Part shown: piece by piece, positions 17,647 to 25,407 of the stretch
How positions within the stretch are numbered: the first letter of the stretch is position 1
Layout: each line of letters starts with the position of its first letter
The notes under the pieces: model-generated
Databases searched by the model: none
The model's input: the letters and a program-made list of their open reading frames with translations, nothing else
Told to the model about the DNA's origin: nothing
Program-made: the position numbers and the translations under genes
Assembly: GCF_036242395.1 (NCBI RefSeq)
Contig: NZ_CP108458.1
Location: forward strand, 3,286,001 to 3,350,000
Reading direction: 5' to 3'
DNA length: 64,000 nucleotides
From: Kitasatospora sp. NBC_01266
GTDB lineage: Bacteria; Actinomycetota; Actinomycetes; Streptomycetales; Streptomycetaceae

Positions 17647-19956
17647 TCAGACCGGCAGGACCACCACCGCGTCCTCCGGCAGGATCGGCAGCCGGCCGAT
17701 CGGCAGGTTGGTGGCGGCCCGCACGGCGGCGGCCACGGCGGCCGGGGCGACCACCGCGGGGGCGGCACTGACCGCCTTGGCGCCGAAGCTGGCCACCACG
17801 TCACGCTCCTCGAGCAGCGCGGCGATCCGCACCTCGGGGGTGTCCAGGGCGGTGGGCAGGCGGTAGCCGGTGAGGGAGGGGTTGAGCAGCAGGCCGCCGG
17901 TGCTGCGCAGGTCCTCCAGCAGCGCCAGACCCACGCCCTGGGCGACCCCCGCCTCGATCCGGTCCTCGATCTGCCCCGGGTTCAGCGCGCGGCCCACGTC
18001 CTGGGCCACCGTCACGTCGACCACCCGGACCGCGCCGAGCTCGATGTCCACGTCCACCACCGCGCGCATCGCGCAGAAGGCGATCGAGACGAAGGCGTCG
18101 CCCTGCCCGGCCTCGTCCAGCGGCTCGGTGGGGTGCGGACGGCACTGGGCGGTGGCCCAGAGCTCCTTGCCCTCCAGCGCCTCGGTGATCGGCATGCCGA
18201 GCACGCCGTCGTACGAGGTGATCTTGCCGTCGGCGATCGAGAGCAGCTCCACCGACATGCCGAAGTCGGCGGCGATCGGCGCGAGCAGCTGGTGGCGGAC
18301 CATCAGCGCGGCCTTCTCCACCGCGCCGCCGGAGACCCAGGTGTGCCGGCCGCGGGCCGAGGGGCCGGCGATCGACTGGTCGCTGTCCACCGGGGCGACG
18401 TAGACCTCGGTCACCCCGAGCACCGACTGCACGATCTGGCGGGCGAGGGTGGCGAAGCCCTGACCGGCGTCGACCGCCGCGCAGATCACCGTCGCGTGGT
18501 CGCCGCTGACCCGCACGGTGGCCGTGGAGACCTCGTCCGCGCCCTCGGCACCGAGCATGTGCACCATGCCCACCGCGTAGCCGATGCCGCGGCGCACCGC
18601 CGCCGGATCGCCCGCGCCGCCGGGACCGCCGGGCAGCAGCCAGTCGGTGTCGGGCTCGTCCAGCGGCAGGGCGGGCAGCGGCACCTCGGCCACCGCGTCG
18701 AGCAGCGCGGCCACCGGGGCCGGGCAGGTGACGGCCTGTCCAGTGGGCAGCGCGTCGCCGGTGGCCAGCACGTTGCGGCGGCGGATCTCCAGCGGGTCCA
18801 GGCCCAGCTGGGCGGCCAGCAGGTCGAGCTGCGACTCGTACGCGAAGCAGGACTGCAGCGCGCCCTCGCCGCGCATCCGCCCGGCCGGCGGGTTGTTGGT
18901 GCGCACCGCCCAGGCGTCCACGAAGACGTTCGGGCAGATGTACGGGCCGACCGAGAAGGCGGTGGCGGCGGCCAGCACCTCCGCCGAGACGTCCGCGTAG
19001 GCACCGCCGTCCAGCAGGATCTGCGCCTCGACCTTGACCAGCTTGCCCTGCGCGTCGGCGTGGTGGCGGTACCTCAGCAGCGCCGGGTGCCGGGCCGCGT
19101 GGCTCTGGAAGGACTCCTCGCGGGTCAGCGTCATCTTCACCGGGCGCCCGGTGCGCAGCGCCAGCAGCGCCAGGGTGGCCTGGAAGGAGCGGTCCTCGCG
19201 GTCGGCGGTGGCACCGGGCACGCCGGTGACCACCAGGCGCACCCGGTCCGCCTCCAGGCCCAGGCACGCGGCGGTGCGCTCGCGGTCGCCGTGCGGGTCG
19301 GTGGAGGACAGGTGCAGCTCGACGCCGCCGTCCGGGCGCGGCACGGCCAGGCCGGCCTCGGCCCCGATCGGCGCCGGGTCCTGACGGCCCACCTGGTAGA
19401 GGCCCTCGACCACCACCTCGCCGACCGCCTCGGGGTCGCCGGTGCGTAGCGGCAGGTGGCGCAGCAGGTTGCCGTCGGGGTGCAGCGCGGGGCCGTGGAA
19501 GGCCTGCTCGGGGTCGGTGAGCGCGTCGAGCAGCTGGTACTCGACCGCGATCGCGGCGGCGGCCAGCCGCGCGGTGTCCGGGTGGTCGGCGGCCACCGCG
19601 GCCACCGGCTCGCCCTGGTGGCGGACCACCTCGGCGGCCAGCACCGGGCGGGCACCGGGCGTGCCGGGCGCGGGCAGGTCGGCGGCGGTCAGCACCGCGT
19701 GCACACCGGGGATCGCCAGCGCGCCCGAGGTGTCGATCGAGACGATCCGGGCGTGCGGGTGCGGCGAGCGCAGCACCGCACCCCAGAGCAGCCCCTCGGC
19801 CCACAGGTCGGCGGCGTACGGGTAGATGCCGAGCGCCTTGGGCAGCGCGTCGGTGCGCAGCGGCGAGCTGCCCAGGCCGAACGGGCGCTCGGCCGGCTCG
19901 GCGGTGGCCTCGTCGGCGGTGTCGGTGGCGGCGGTCGGGTCGGTGGGCGCGGTCAT
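17647..19956 (-). CDS. Molybdenum hydroxylase large subunit (xanthine-dehydrogenase family), atypical active site
   Basis: 769 residues of the Moco-binding subunit. Family blocks are present: YAADLWAEGLLWGAVLRSPHPHARI at the N-terminus, GRMRGEGALQSCFAYESQ, VDAGQGFATLARQ and AQDVGRALNPGQIEDRIEAG. However, where xanthine dehydrogenases and relatives have the base-catalyst Glu (GSKAVGEPP), this protein reads GAKAVSAAP, Ala at about residue 731. Either the reaction differs or activity is lost. Third gene of a three-subunit operon, overlapping the [2Fe-2S] subunit stop by 4 bases. Substrate unknown; calling it xanthine dehydrogenase would go too far. Confidence 0.85.
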   Translation of the reverse strand: MTAPTDPTAATDTADEATAEPAERPFGLGSSPLRTDALPKALGIYPYAADLWAEGLLWGAVLRSPHPHARIVSIDTSGALAIPGVHAVLTAADLPAPGTPGARPVLAAEVVRHQGEPVAAVAADHPDTARLAAAAIAVEYQLLDALTDPEQAFHGPALHPDGNLLRHLPLRTGDPEAVGEVVVEGLYQVGRQDPAPIGAEAGLAVPRPDGGVELHLSSTDPHGDRERTAACLGLEADRVRLVVTGVPGATADREDRSFQATLALLALRTGRPVKMTLTREESFQSHAARHPALLRYRHHADAQGKLVKVEAQILLDGGAYADVSAEVLAAATAFSVGPYICPNVFVDAWAVRTNNPPAGRMRGEGALQSCFAYESQLDLLAAQLGLDPLEIRRRNVLATGDALPTGQAVTCPAPVAALLDAVAEVPLPALPLDEPDTDWLLPGGPGGAGDPAAVRRGIGYAVGMVHMLGAEGADEVSTATVRVSGDHATVICAAVDAGQGFATLARQIVQSVLGVTEVYVAPVDSDQSIAGPSARGRHTWVSGGAVEKAALMVRHQLLAPIAADFGMSVELLSIADGKITSYDGVLGMPITEALEGKELWATAQCRPHPTEPLDEAGQGDAFVSIAFCAMRAVVDVDIELGAVRVVDVTVAQDVGRALNPGQIEDRIEAGVAQGVGLALLEDLRSTGGLLLNPSLTGYRLPTALDTPEVRIAALLEERDVVASFGAKAVSAAPAVVAPAAVAAAVRAATNLPIGRLPILPEDAVVVLPV

Positions 19957-21200
19957 GCGTGGTCGTCCTCGGGGAGGAGGAGGCCGTGGGCGGGGGTGCC
20001 CGCCTCGGGCGTGCCGGGGGCGGTCTCGTAGACCGTGCCGTCGAACGGGCTGGCCGGGACCGGGATCCCGTGGGCCGGGGTGCCCTGGTAGGCGACGCCG
20101 TCGTAGGCGGTGCCCGGGTAGGGCGCGGCGGCGTACGGGCCGGCGGCGTAGGGCGGCGCGGCCTGGTAGTCGGTGCCGTGCGCGGGCGTGGCGTCGTACG
20201 GCACGCCGTGCGCGGGCGTCGGCTCGTACGGCGTGCCGTGGGCCGGGGTGCTCTCGAACGGCGCGCCCGGTACGGCGGTGCCGTGCGCGGGGGTGGGCTC
20301 GTAGCTGGCTCCCGGGTCGTACACCGTGCCAGGGCCGTAGCCGGCGGGGTCGTAGCCGGTGGATTCGTAGCCGGTGTAGCCCTGAGCGGGCATCACCCCG
20401 AGGCCGGTGCCGGCGGCGGTCGCGCCCGGCTGCTCGGCGGCGGGCATCGGGTCCGCGCTGATCCAGCCGCCGTCGGAGCCGAACAGCGGCACCTCGCCGG
20501 CGGTGGCGGTCTCGGTCCAGGCGTCCTGGTAGACCGGCAGGTCGAGCGGCTCGGCCGGCACCGCGGGCGCGACCTGCTCCTCGGCCTGCGCGGGAGCCTG
20601 CTGCCGCGGTTCCGACGGCGCGTCAGCCTCTGCCGCCTGCTCGGCCTCCAGCAGCGCCGCTCCCCGGGCGTCCGCGACGGTCTGCACGGCGGCCAGCACA
20701 CTGCGGTAGCCGGTGCACCGGCAGAGGTTGCCGCACAGCGCCTGGCGGGCCTCCACCTCGCTCGGCCGGTGGTTGCGCTGCAGCAGATCGTGCACCGCCA
20801 TCGCCATCCCGGGGGTGCAGTAGCCGCACTGCACGGCGCCCGACTCGGCCAGCGCCTGCTGCACGTCACTGGCCGAGCCGCCGGCCGACAGGCCCTCCAC
20901 CGTGTTGATCTCGCTGTCCGCCGCGAGCGCCGCCGGCACCAGGCAGCCCGCCACCAGCTGGCCGTCCACCTGCACCGAGCAGGCCCCGCACTCGCCCTGC
21001 TCGCAGCCGTTCTTGGCGCCGGCCAGGCCGAGCCGCTCCCGCAGCACGTAGAGCAGGCTCTCGCCGATCCAGGCATCGGTGACGGGCCGTTCGAAGCCGT
21101 TCACCCGCAGCGTGTAGGACGTGGTGGGACGTCCGTCGCCCAGGTGGACAGGGTGGTTCGTCGGTTCGTGCGCCATGTCGGCGGTCACCTCGGCCGTCAC
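19953..21200 (-). CDS. [2Fe-2S] subunit of the molybdenum hydroxylase with long repetitive C-terminal tail
   Basis: 415 residues. The first about 185 form the normal small subunit: plant-type ferredoxin cluster (C66, C71, C74, C86 in GCEQGECGACSVQVDG...GC) and the all-alpha cluster domain (QCGYCTPGM at 125-128, CGNLCRCTGY at 156-162). Family members usually end near residue 160-180. Here a tail of about 230 residues follows, acidic/Ala/Gln-rich at first, then rich in Tyr, Pro, Gly and His with six TPAHG units. GTG start overlapping the FAD subunit stop; an ATG at 21176 is an alternative. Electron relay between Moco and FAD subunits. Confidence 0.88.
   Translation of the reverse strand: MTAEVTADMAHEPTNHPVHLGDGRPTTSYTLRVNGFERPVTDAWIGESLLYVLRERLGLAGAKNGCEQGECGACSVQVDGQLVAGCLVPAALAADSEINTVEGLSAGGSASDVQQALAESGAVQCGYCTPGMAMAVHDLLQRNHRPSEVEARQALCGNLCRCTGYRSVLAAVQTVADARGAALLEAEQAAEADAPSEPRQQAPAQAEEQVAPAVPAEPLDLPVYQDAWTETATAGEVPLFGSDGGWISADPMPAAEQPGATAAGTGLGVMPAQGYTGYESTGYDPAGYGPGTVYDPGASYEPTPAHGTAVPGAPFESTPAHGTPYEPTPAHGVPYDATPAHGTDYQAAPPYAAGPYAAAPYPGTAYDGVAYQGTPAHGIPVPASPFDGTVYETAPGTPEAGTPAHGLLLPEDDHA
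19983..20303 (-). repeat. In-frame degenerate repeat encoding TPAHG units
   Basis: Encodes residues about 300-406 of the [2Fe-2S] subunit. TPAHG recurs at residues 303, 318, 328, 338, 374 and 402, with Y-E/D-x before many of them, giving a repeat of about 10 residues in the middle (TPAHGxxYxx). Likely repeat expansion within a disordered tail. Confidence 0.75.
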
Positions 21201-22093
21201 TTCAGTGCCCTTCCCAGTGCCCGGCGGGCCAGCACCGCCACGGTACGCCGTAGCCGCGCGGCGGCTGCCGTCGGCCCCTCGGCCAGCAGCGCCGACGAGG
21301 CGTCAGCCCCGTAGCCGTCGGGCACGCAGGCGGCGGCGACGTACTCGCCGAACGCGGCGGCGGCGGCCGGGTCGATCGCCTGCGCGCCCTCCTCGCCCCG
21401 GGCGTCCCAGTCGACGCAGCCCGCCACCCAGGCCTCCGCCTCCAGCGGTCGCAGCGGCACCGGTGCCACCGCGCCGACCGCGCAGCGCACCGCGCGCCGG
21501 GCCGGGTCGAGCACCAGCGCCACCGAGGCGATCGCGCGGGACGGGCCGCTGCGCCCGGTGGCCTTGAGGAAGACCTGCGGCGCGTGCAGCAGCGGAACCC
21601 GCACCCAGCTGAGCAGTTCGCCCGGCCGGATCGGGTCGACGCCGGTGAGCAGGTGGCTGACCGGGACCTCGCGGGTGCCACCGGTCCGGGCCAGGGTGGC
21701 CACCGCCTCCAGCGCGGCCAGCACCGGCAGGGTGTCGCCGCTCGGCGCGGCGGTGGCGATGTTGCCGCCCAGCGTGCCGACGTTGCGGGTCTGCGGCGGG
21801 CCGGCGGTGCGCGCGGCGTCGGCCAGGGCCGGGATCAGCGCGGCGAAGTCCGGGCGGTCCATCCGGGCCAGGGTCAGGCCCGCGCCGAGCACGGCGGTGC
21901 CGCCGTCCTCGTAGCGCCAGCCGCGCAGTTCGGTGATCCGGCCCAGGCCCACCAGCGCGCCGGGGCGCAGCCGTCCGGCGTTGACGGCCTCCATCAGGTC
22001 GGTCCCACCGGCCACCGGGACGGCGGCGGGACTGGCACCCAGAGCCTCGACGGCCTCGTCGAGGGAGGTCGGCAGCATGATCGTCCGGTTCAC
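21197..22093 (-). CDS. FAD-binding subunit of the molybdenum hydroxylase
   Basis: 298 residues of the CO-dehydrogenase/xanthine-dehydrogenase FAD subunit: AGGTDLMEAVNAG near residue 28 and NVGTLGGNIATAAPSGDTLP near 103-122 bind FAD, and the C-terminal CODH_C-like domain follows. It takes electrons from the [2Fe-2S] subunit and passes them to NAD or another acceptor. First gene of the operon FAD - FeS - Moco, each junction a 4-base stop/start overlap. GTG start at 22093. Confidence 0.92.
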   Translation of the reverse strand: MNRTIMLPTSLDEAVEALGASPAAVPVAGGTDLMEAVNAGRLRPGALVGLGRITELRGWRYEDGGTAVLGAGLTLARMDRPDFAALIPALADAARTAGPPQTRNVGTLGGNIATAAPSGDTLPVLAALEAVATLARTGGTREVPVSHLLTGVDPIRPGELLSWVRVPLLHAPQVFLKATGRSGPSRAIASVALVLDPARRAVRCAVGAVAPVPLRPLEAEAWVAGCVDWDARGEEGAQAIDPAAAAAFGEYVAAACVPDGYGADASSALLAEGPTAAAARLRRTVAVLARRALGRALK

Positions 22094-22473
22094 CAGGATC
22101 CCACCGTGCTCCAGTCTCTTCGGCCGCTGCCGGGCCGGCGCTCGGGCCCGCGGTCAGCCGCGTCGGCCGGCTCCGGGCCGACCCTTTCCTCCCGCACCGC
22201 AGGTCTGCGGTGCCGCCCGTAGCGTACGGGCCCGGGCTGCCGAACAGAAGCAGCCCACCGGGTCGGGCAACTCTGGCACACCGAGCACCGTGATCGCCCT
22301 CGGGGTCCCGGACGATCCGGTCGCTTTTCGGGCAGATCCCCCACAAATGAGACCGGATGTTCACCTGGTTTTGACGCCGCACGCCAGGCAAAGGTTCCCG
22401 GATGATCACATTGTTCGACTGACGACCCATCAGCCCGGCCCGGGGGCGACACCGCGCCCGCCCGGACCGGACG
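22094..22473. other. Intergenic region upstream of the molybdenum hydroxylase operon
   Basis: About 380 bases between the hexosaminidase stop and the FAD subunit start, both on the minus strand. It should carry the operon promoter. I see neither a convincing gene nor a clear promoter or hairpin. Confidence 0.35.
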
Positions 22474-24090
22474 TCAGACCTGCGGCGGCGGCCCCGGCAA
22501 CGGGCGACCGGCCACTCCGGGGCGCCGCTGCCACGGGTGCGGGCCGGCCGGCGGCCGGTAGGCGACGCCGATCGCGTCGAGGCGCGCGTAGTGGGTGCGC
22601 ATCCGCCGCTCGAAGTCGGCCAGGTCGCGGGCGGCCGGATCACGCGGCAGCGGCGACCAGGCGACCTCGGCGAAGGCGGCGAGCCGGGGGAAGGCCCGGT
22701 AGTCGAGGTCCCGGGAGTCGTCGGCGAACTCGCTCCACAGGTTGGCCTGGGTGCCGATCACCTGACCGGCACTCACCTCATCCAGTGACGAGGGCACCGG
22801 CTCGAAGCGGTAGACGTCGGCGAGGCTGCGCCTGAAGCCGATCGGGACCGGCTCGTCGGGCCCGTCGGACTGCCGATGGTCGAGGTAGACGTGCTGCTCG
22901 GGGCACATCACCACCGGGTGCCCGGCCCGCGCGGCGGCCACTCCGCCCGCGTACCCCCGCCAGGAGGCGACGGCCGCGCGCGGGGCCAGACCGCCCTCCA
23001 GGATCTCGTCCCAGCCGATCAGCCGGCGGCCGCGAGCGGTCAACCAGCTGTCGAAGTGGCCGATCATCCAGCTCTGCAGACCGTCCTCGTCCGCCAGGCC
23101 CAGCTCCTTGATCCGGGTCTGCGCCGCCTGGCTGGCCCGCCACTGCTCCTTGGGGCACTCGTCGCCGCCCAGGTGCACGTACTCGGACGGGAAGACCTCC
23201 AGGAGCTCCTCCAGCACCCCCTCGAAGAAGGCGAGCGTGGCCTCGGAGGCGTTCAGCACGTTGGGGTTGACGCCCCAGTCCGTCCACACCCCCAGCGCGC
23301 GGGTGTCCACCACGTCGGTGTTGCCCAGCTCGGGGTAGGCCGCGATCGCCGCCTGGGTGTGGCCCGGCAGGTCGATCTCGGGCACCACGGTGATCCCGCG
23401 GTCGGCCGCGTAGGCGACCAGCTCGCGCAGGTCGTCCTGGGTGTAGTAGCCGCCGTGCGGCCGGTCGTCGCGCCGGTTGCCGGTGCGGTAGCCGACCATC
23501 GAGCGCTCGCGCCAGCCACCCACCTCGGTGAGCCGGGGGTAGCGCCGGACCTCGAAGCGCCAGCCCTGGTCGTCGGTGAGGTGCAGGTGCAGCACGTTGA
23601 GCTTGTGCGCGGCCAGCAGGTCCACGAACCGCAGCAGGTCGGCGAGCGGCAGGAAGTGCCGGGCGACGTCGAGCAGCACGCCGCGCCAGCCGAACCGGGG
23701 CGCGTCGGCGATCTCGCAGACCGGCAGCTGCCAGCCGGTGCGCCGCAGCGGGGCCCGCCGGTAGGCATCGGGGCCGAGCAGCTGACGCAGGGTCTGGGCA
23801 CCCCAGTGCGCACCGGCCGGGCCGCCCGCGGTGATCCGGGCGCGCTCGGCGTCGACCGCGAGCCGGTACTCCTCGGGCGCCAGCGCCGGATCCAGCCGCA
23901 GCCCGAGCACCGGGTCCGCGGCCCGGGGCAGCGCCAGGCCGGTGGCCGCGCCGAGCACCGAGCGCAACCAGCGCTCGGCGTCCTCGGTCCCGGCCGCACC
24001 GGCCAGCGTGCTCGCCGGATCCAGCGACAGGCCCGGGGCACCGCCGGGGGCGGCACGGCGAACGGCGATCGGCGCGGGGATCAGGTCCAT
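22474..24090 (-). CDS. GH20 beta-N-acetylhexosaminidase (cytosolic)
   Basis: 538 residues. N-terminal GH20b domain (about 1-125) and catalytic TIM barrel: HLHLTDDQGWRFEVRRYPRL, VPEIDLPGHTQAAIAAYPEL and the catalytic Asp-Glu pair in YVHLGGDECPKEQW (about 307-308), followed by WDEILEGGL. It removes terminal GlcNAc/GalNAc from chito-oligosaccharides or cell-wall fragments by substrate-assisted catalysis. No signal peptide is visible, so it probably acts on imported sugars inside the cell. Start ATG at 24090 with a GCAGGA site; longer in-frame extensions lack family similarity. Confidence 0.92.
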   Translation of the reverse strand: MDLIPAPIAVRRAAPGGAPGLSLDPASTLAGAAGTEDAERWLRSVLGAATGLALPRAADPVLGLRLDPALAPEEYRLAVDAERARITAGGPAGAHWGAQTLRQLLGPDAYRRAPLRRTGWQLPVCEIADAPRFGWRGVLLDVARHFLPLADLLRFVDLLAAHKLNVLHLHLTDDQGWRFEVRRYPRLTEVGGWRERSMVGYRTGNRRDDRPHGGYYTQDDLRELVAYAADRGITVVPEIDLPGHTQAAIAAYPELGNTDVVDTRALGVWTDWGVNPNVLNASEATLAFFEGVLEELLEVFPSEYVHLGGDECPKEQWRASQAAQTRIKELGLADEDGLQSWMIGHFDSWLTARGRRLIGWDEILEGGLAPRAAVASWRGYAGGVAAARAGHPVVMCPEQHVYLDHRQSDGPDEPVPIGFRRSLADVYRFEPVPSSLDEVSAGQVIGTQANLWSEFADDSRDLDYRAFPRLAAFAEVAWSPLPRDPAARDLADFERRMRTHYARLDAIGVAYRPPAGPHPWQRRPGVAGRPLPGPPPQV

Positions 24091-24173
24091 CCGGCCATCC
24101 TGCCCCGGGCAGCCCGGATTGGCATAGACCACTGCAGGAACCACGGCGATCCGCCGCGCCGGGGCGCGGCCGG

Positions 24174-24452
24174 CTACTTCTTCTTCTTGTCGTCCCCGCC
24201 GGCCGGCTCGATGCCGTCGAAGATCTCCTTGCACATCGGACAGACCGGGTACTTCTTGGGGTCGCGCCCGGGCACCCAGACCTTGCCGCAGAGCGCGACC
24301 ACCGGGGAGCCGGAGAGCGCGCTCTCCATGATCTTGTCCTTCTGGACGTAGTGCGCGAAGCGCTCGTGGTCGCCGTCGCCGTTGGACACCTGGGGGACGG
24401 GCTCGACCAGGGTGCCGGTGCCGAGGCCGCGCTCGGGCTCAAGAGTGCTCAT
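24174..24452 (-). CDS. DUF3039 family small protein
   Basis: 92 residues. The central block HERFAHYVQKDKIMESALSGSPVVALCGKVWVPGRDPKKYPVCPMCKEIFDGI is characteristic of DUF3039, conserved in actinobacteria. Cys residues in CGK...CPMC could bind zinc, and the tail is Lys-rich (DDKKKK). Function unknown. The ATG at 24452 was chosen because upstream codons look non-coding. Divergent from the five-gene cassette. Confidence 0.88.
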   Translation of the reverse strand: MSTLEPERGLGTGTLVEPVPQVSNGDGDHERFAHYVQKDKIMESALSGSPVVALCGKVWVPGRDPKKYPVCPMCKEIFDGIEPAGGDDKKKK

Positions 24453-24547
24453 AGGCGCCAAGTCTATGGGGGCGCCGCCGGAAACGGGCCCCACCCCGCA
24501 CCCACCCCACCACGTCACCTCCGACCCTTGTGTCCGGTCAGAAAATT

Positions 24548-24562
24548 TGACAACGTCTGTCA
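24548..24562. promoter_or_regulatory. Candidate operator TGACA-N5-TGTCA upstream of the five-gene cassette
   Basis: Perfect 5-bp inverted repeat with a 5-base spacer, 58 bases before the SDR start and inside the divergent region with the DUF3039 gene. It overlaps a TTGACA (24547-24552) that could be a -35, though no good -10 follows at 16-18 bases. Dyad spacing suits a dimeric regulator. None is encoded in the cassette. Confidence 0.35.
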
Positions 24563-24619
24563 CAGCAGCTCCCGCCGCTGCCCGCAAGGCAGCCGCGTCC
24601 GGGAAGGGGCGTCAAGCAG

Positions 24620-25405
24620 GTGCGCAACGTACTCATCACCGGAGGCTCGGCGGGTATCGGCCGGGCCTGCGTGGAACGCTTCGTCCACGGCGGCGACCAG
24701 GTCTGGTTCACCTACCGCCGCGGCGCCGACCGGGCCCGGGCCATCGTCGCCGAGACCGACCGGGAGCACCCCGGCATGGCTCGGGCCTTCCCCTTCGACC
24801 AGGGCGACTGGACCGACCACCGACGGCTGCTCGGCCGGCTGCCGGGGCCGGTGCAGGTCCTGGTCAACAACGCGGCGGTCGGCTCCGCCACCGTCGCCCA
24901 CCACGCCGGCCGCAGCGACCACGAACGGGACGAGGCGCTGCTGCGGATCAACGCGCTCGGCCCGCTCTGGCTCACCCAGCAACTGCTGCCGCAGATGCTG
25001 CGGGACGGCGGCGGCAAGATCATCAACGTCTCCAGCGTGGGCGGCGGCGTGGCCACGTTCCCGGGCTTCCGGCTGGCCGACGGGATGAGCAAAGCCGCCC
25101 TCGGCCAGCTGACCCGGCAGCTGGCCGCCGAGCTGACCCACCAGCCGGTCGACGTCTTCGCCCTCTGCCCCGGTGCCGTGGAGACCGGCATGTTCGAGCA
25201 GAGCACCCTCGACCCGCTCACCTCGGAGAGCCGGGCCGAACTGGTCAAACGCCTGCCGCAGAGCCGGCTGATCGACCCCGCGGAGATCGCCGAGCTGATC
25301 TGGTGGCTGGCCTCCGCCCACTCCGGCCCGCTGCACGGTGCGGTGATCGACGCGTCCATGGGCCTGGGCGTGCACCCCGGCCTGCTCACCGGTCAGGGGG
25401 TGTGA
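24620..25405 (+). CDS. Short-chain dehydrogenase/reductase-like protein lacking the catalytic Tyr
   Basis: 261 residues, GTG start after GGGAAGGGG. Rossmann motif TGGSAGIG (7-14), NNAAV (83-87), N111 and S138/S139 are present, but the catalytic YxxxK reads D154-G-M-S-K158 (codons gac ggg atg agc aaa), so Tyr is replaced by Asp. The PG motif (CPGAVETGMF) follows normally. Canonical ketoreduction is unlikely without Tyr, so it may be a dehydratase-like, non-redox or structural SDR, or use another acid. First gene of the five-gene operon; only 2 bases separate its stop from the PLP enzyme. Confidence 0.85.
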   Translation: MRNVLITGGSAGIGRACVERFVHGGDQVWFTYRRGADRARAIVAETDREHPGMARAFPFDQGDWTDHRRLLGRLPGPVQVLVNNAAVGSATVAHHAGRSDHERDEALLRINALGPLWLTQQLLPQMLRDGGGKIINVSSVGGGVATFPGFRLADGMSKAALGQLTRQLAAELTHQPVDVFALCPGAVETGMFEQSTLDPLTSESRAELVKRLPQSRLIDPAEIAELIWWLASAHSGPLHGAVIDASMGLGVHPGLLTGQGV

Positions 25406-25407
25406 CC

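Noticed and set aside
24382..25407. In-frame extension of the PLP enzyme across the SDR gene
   Set aside because: The SDR has its own start, motifs and stop. ATG 25408 starts the recognisable PLP enzyme.
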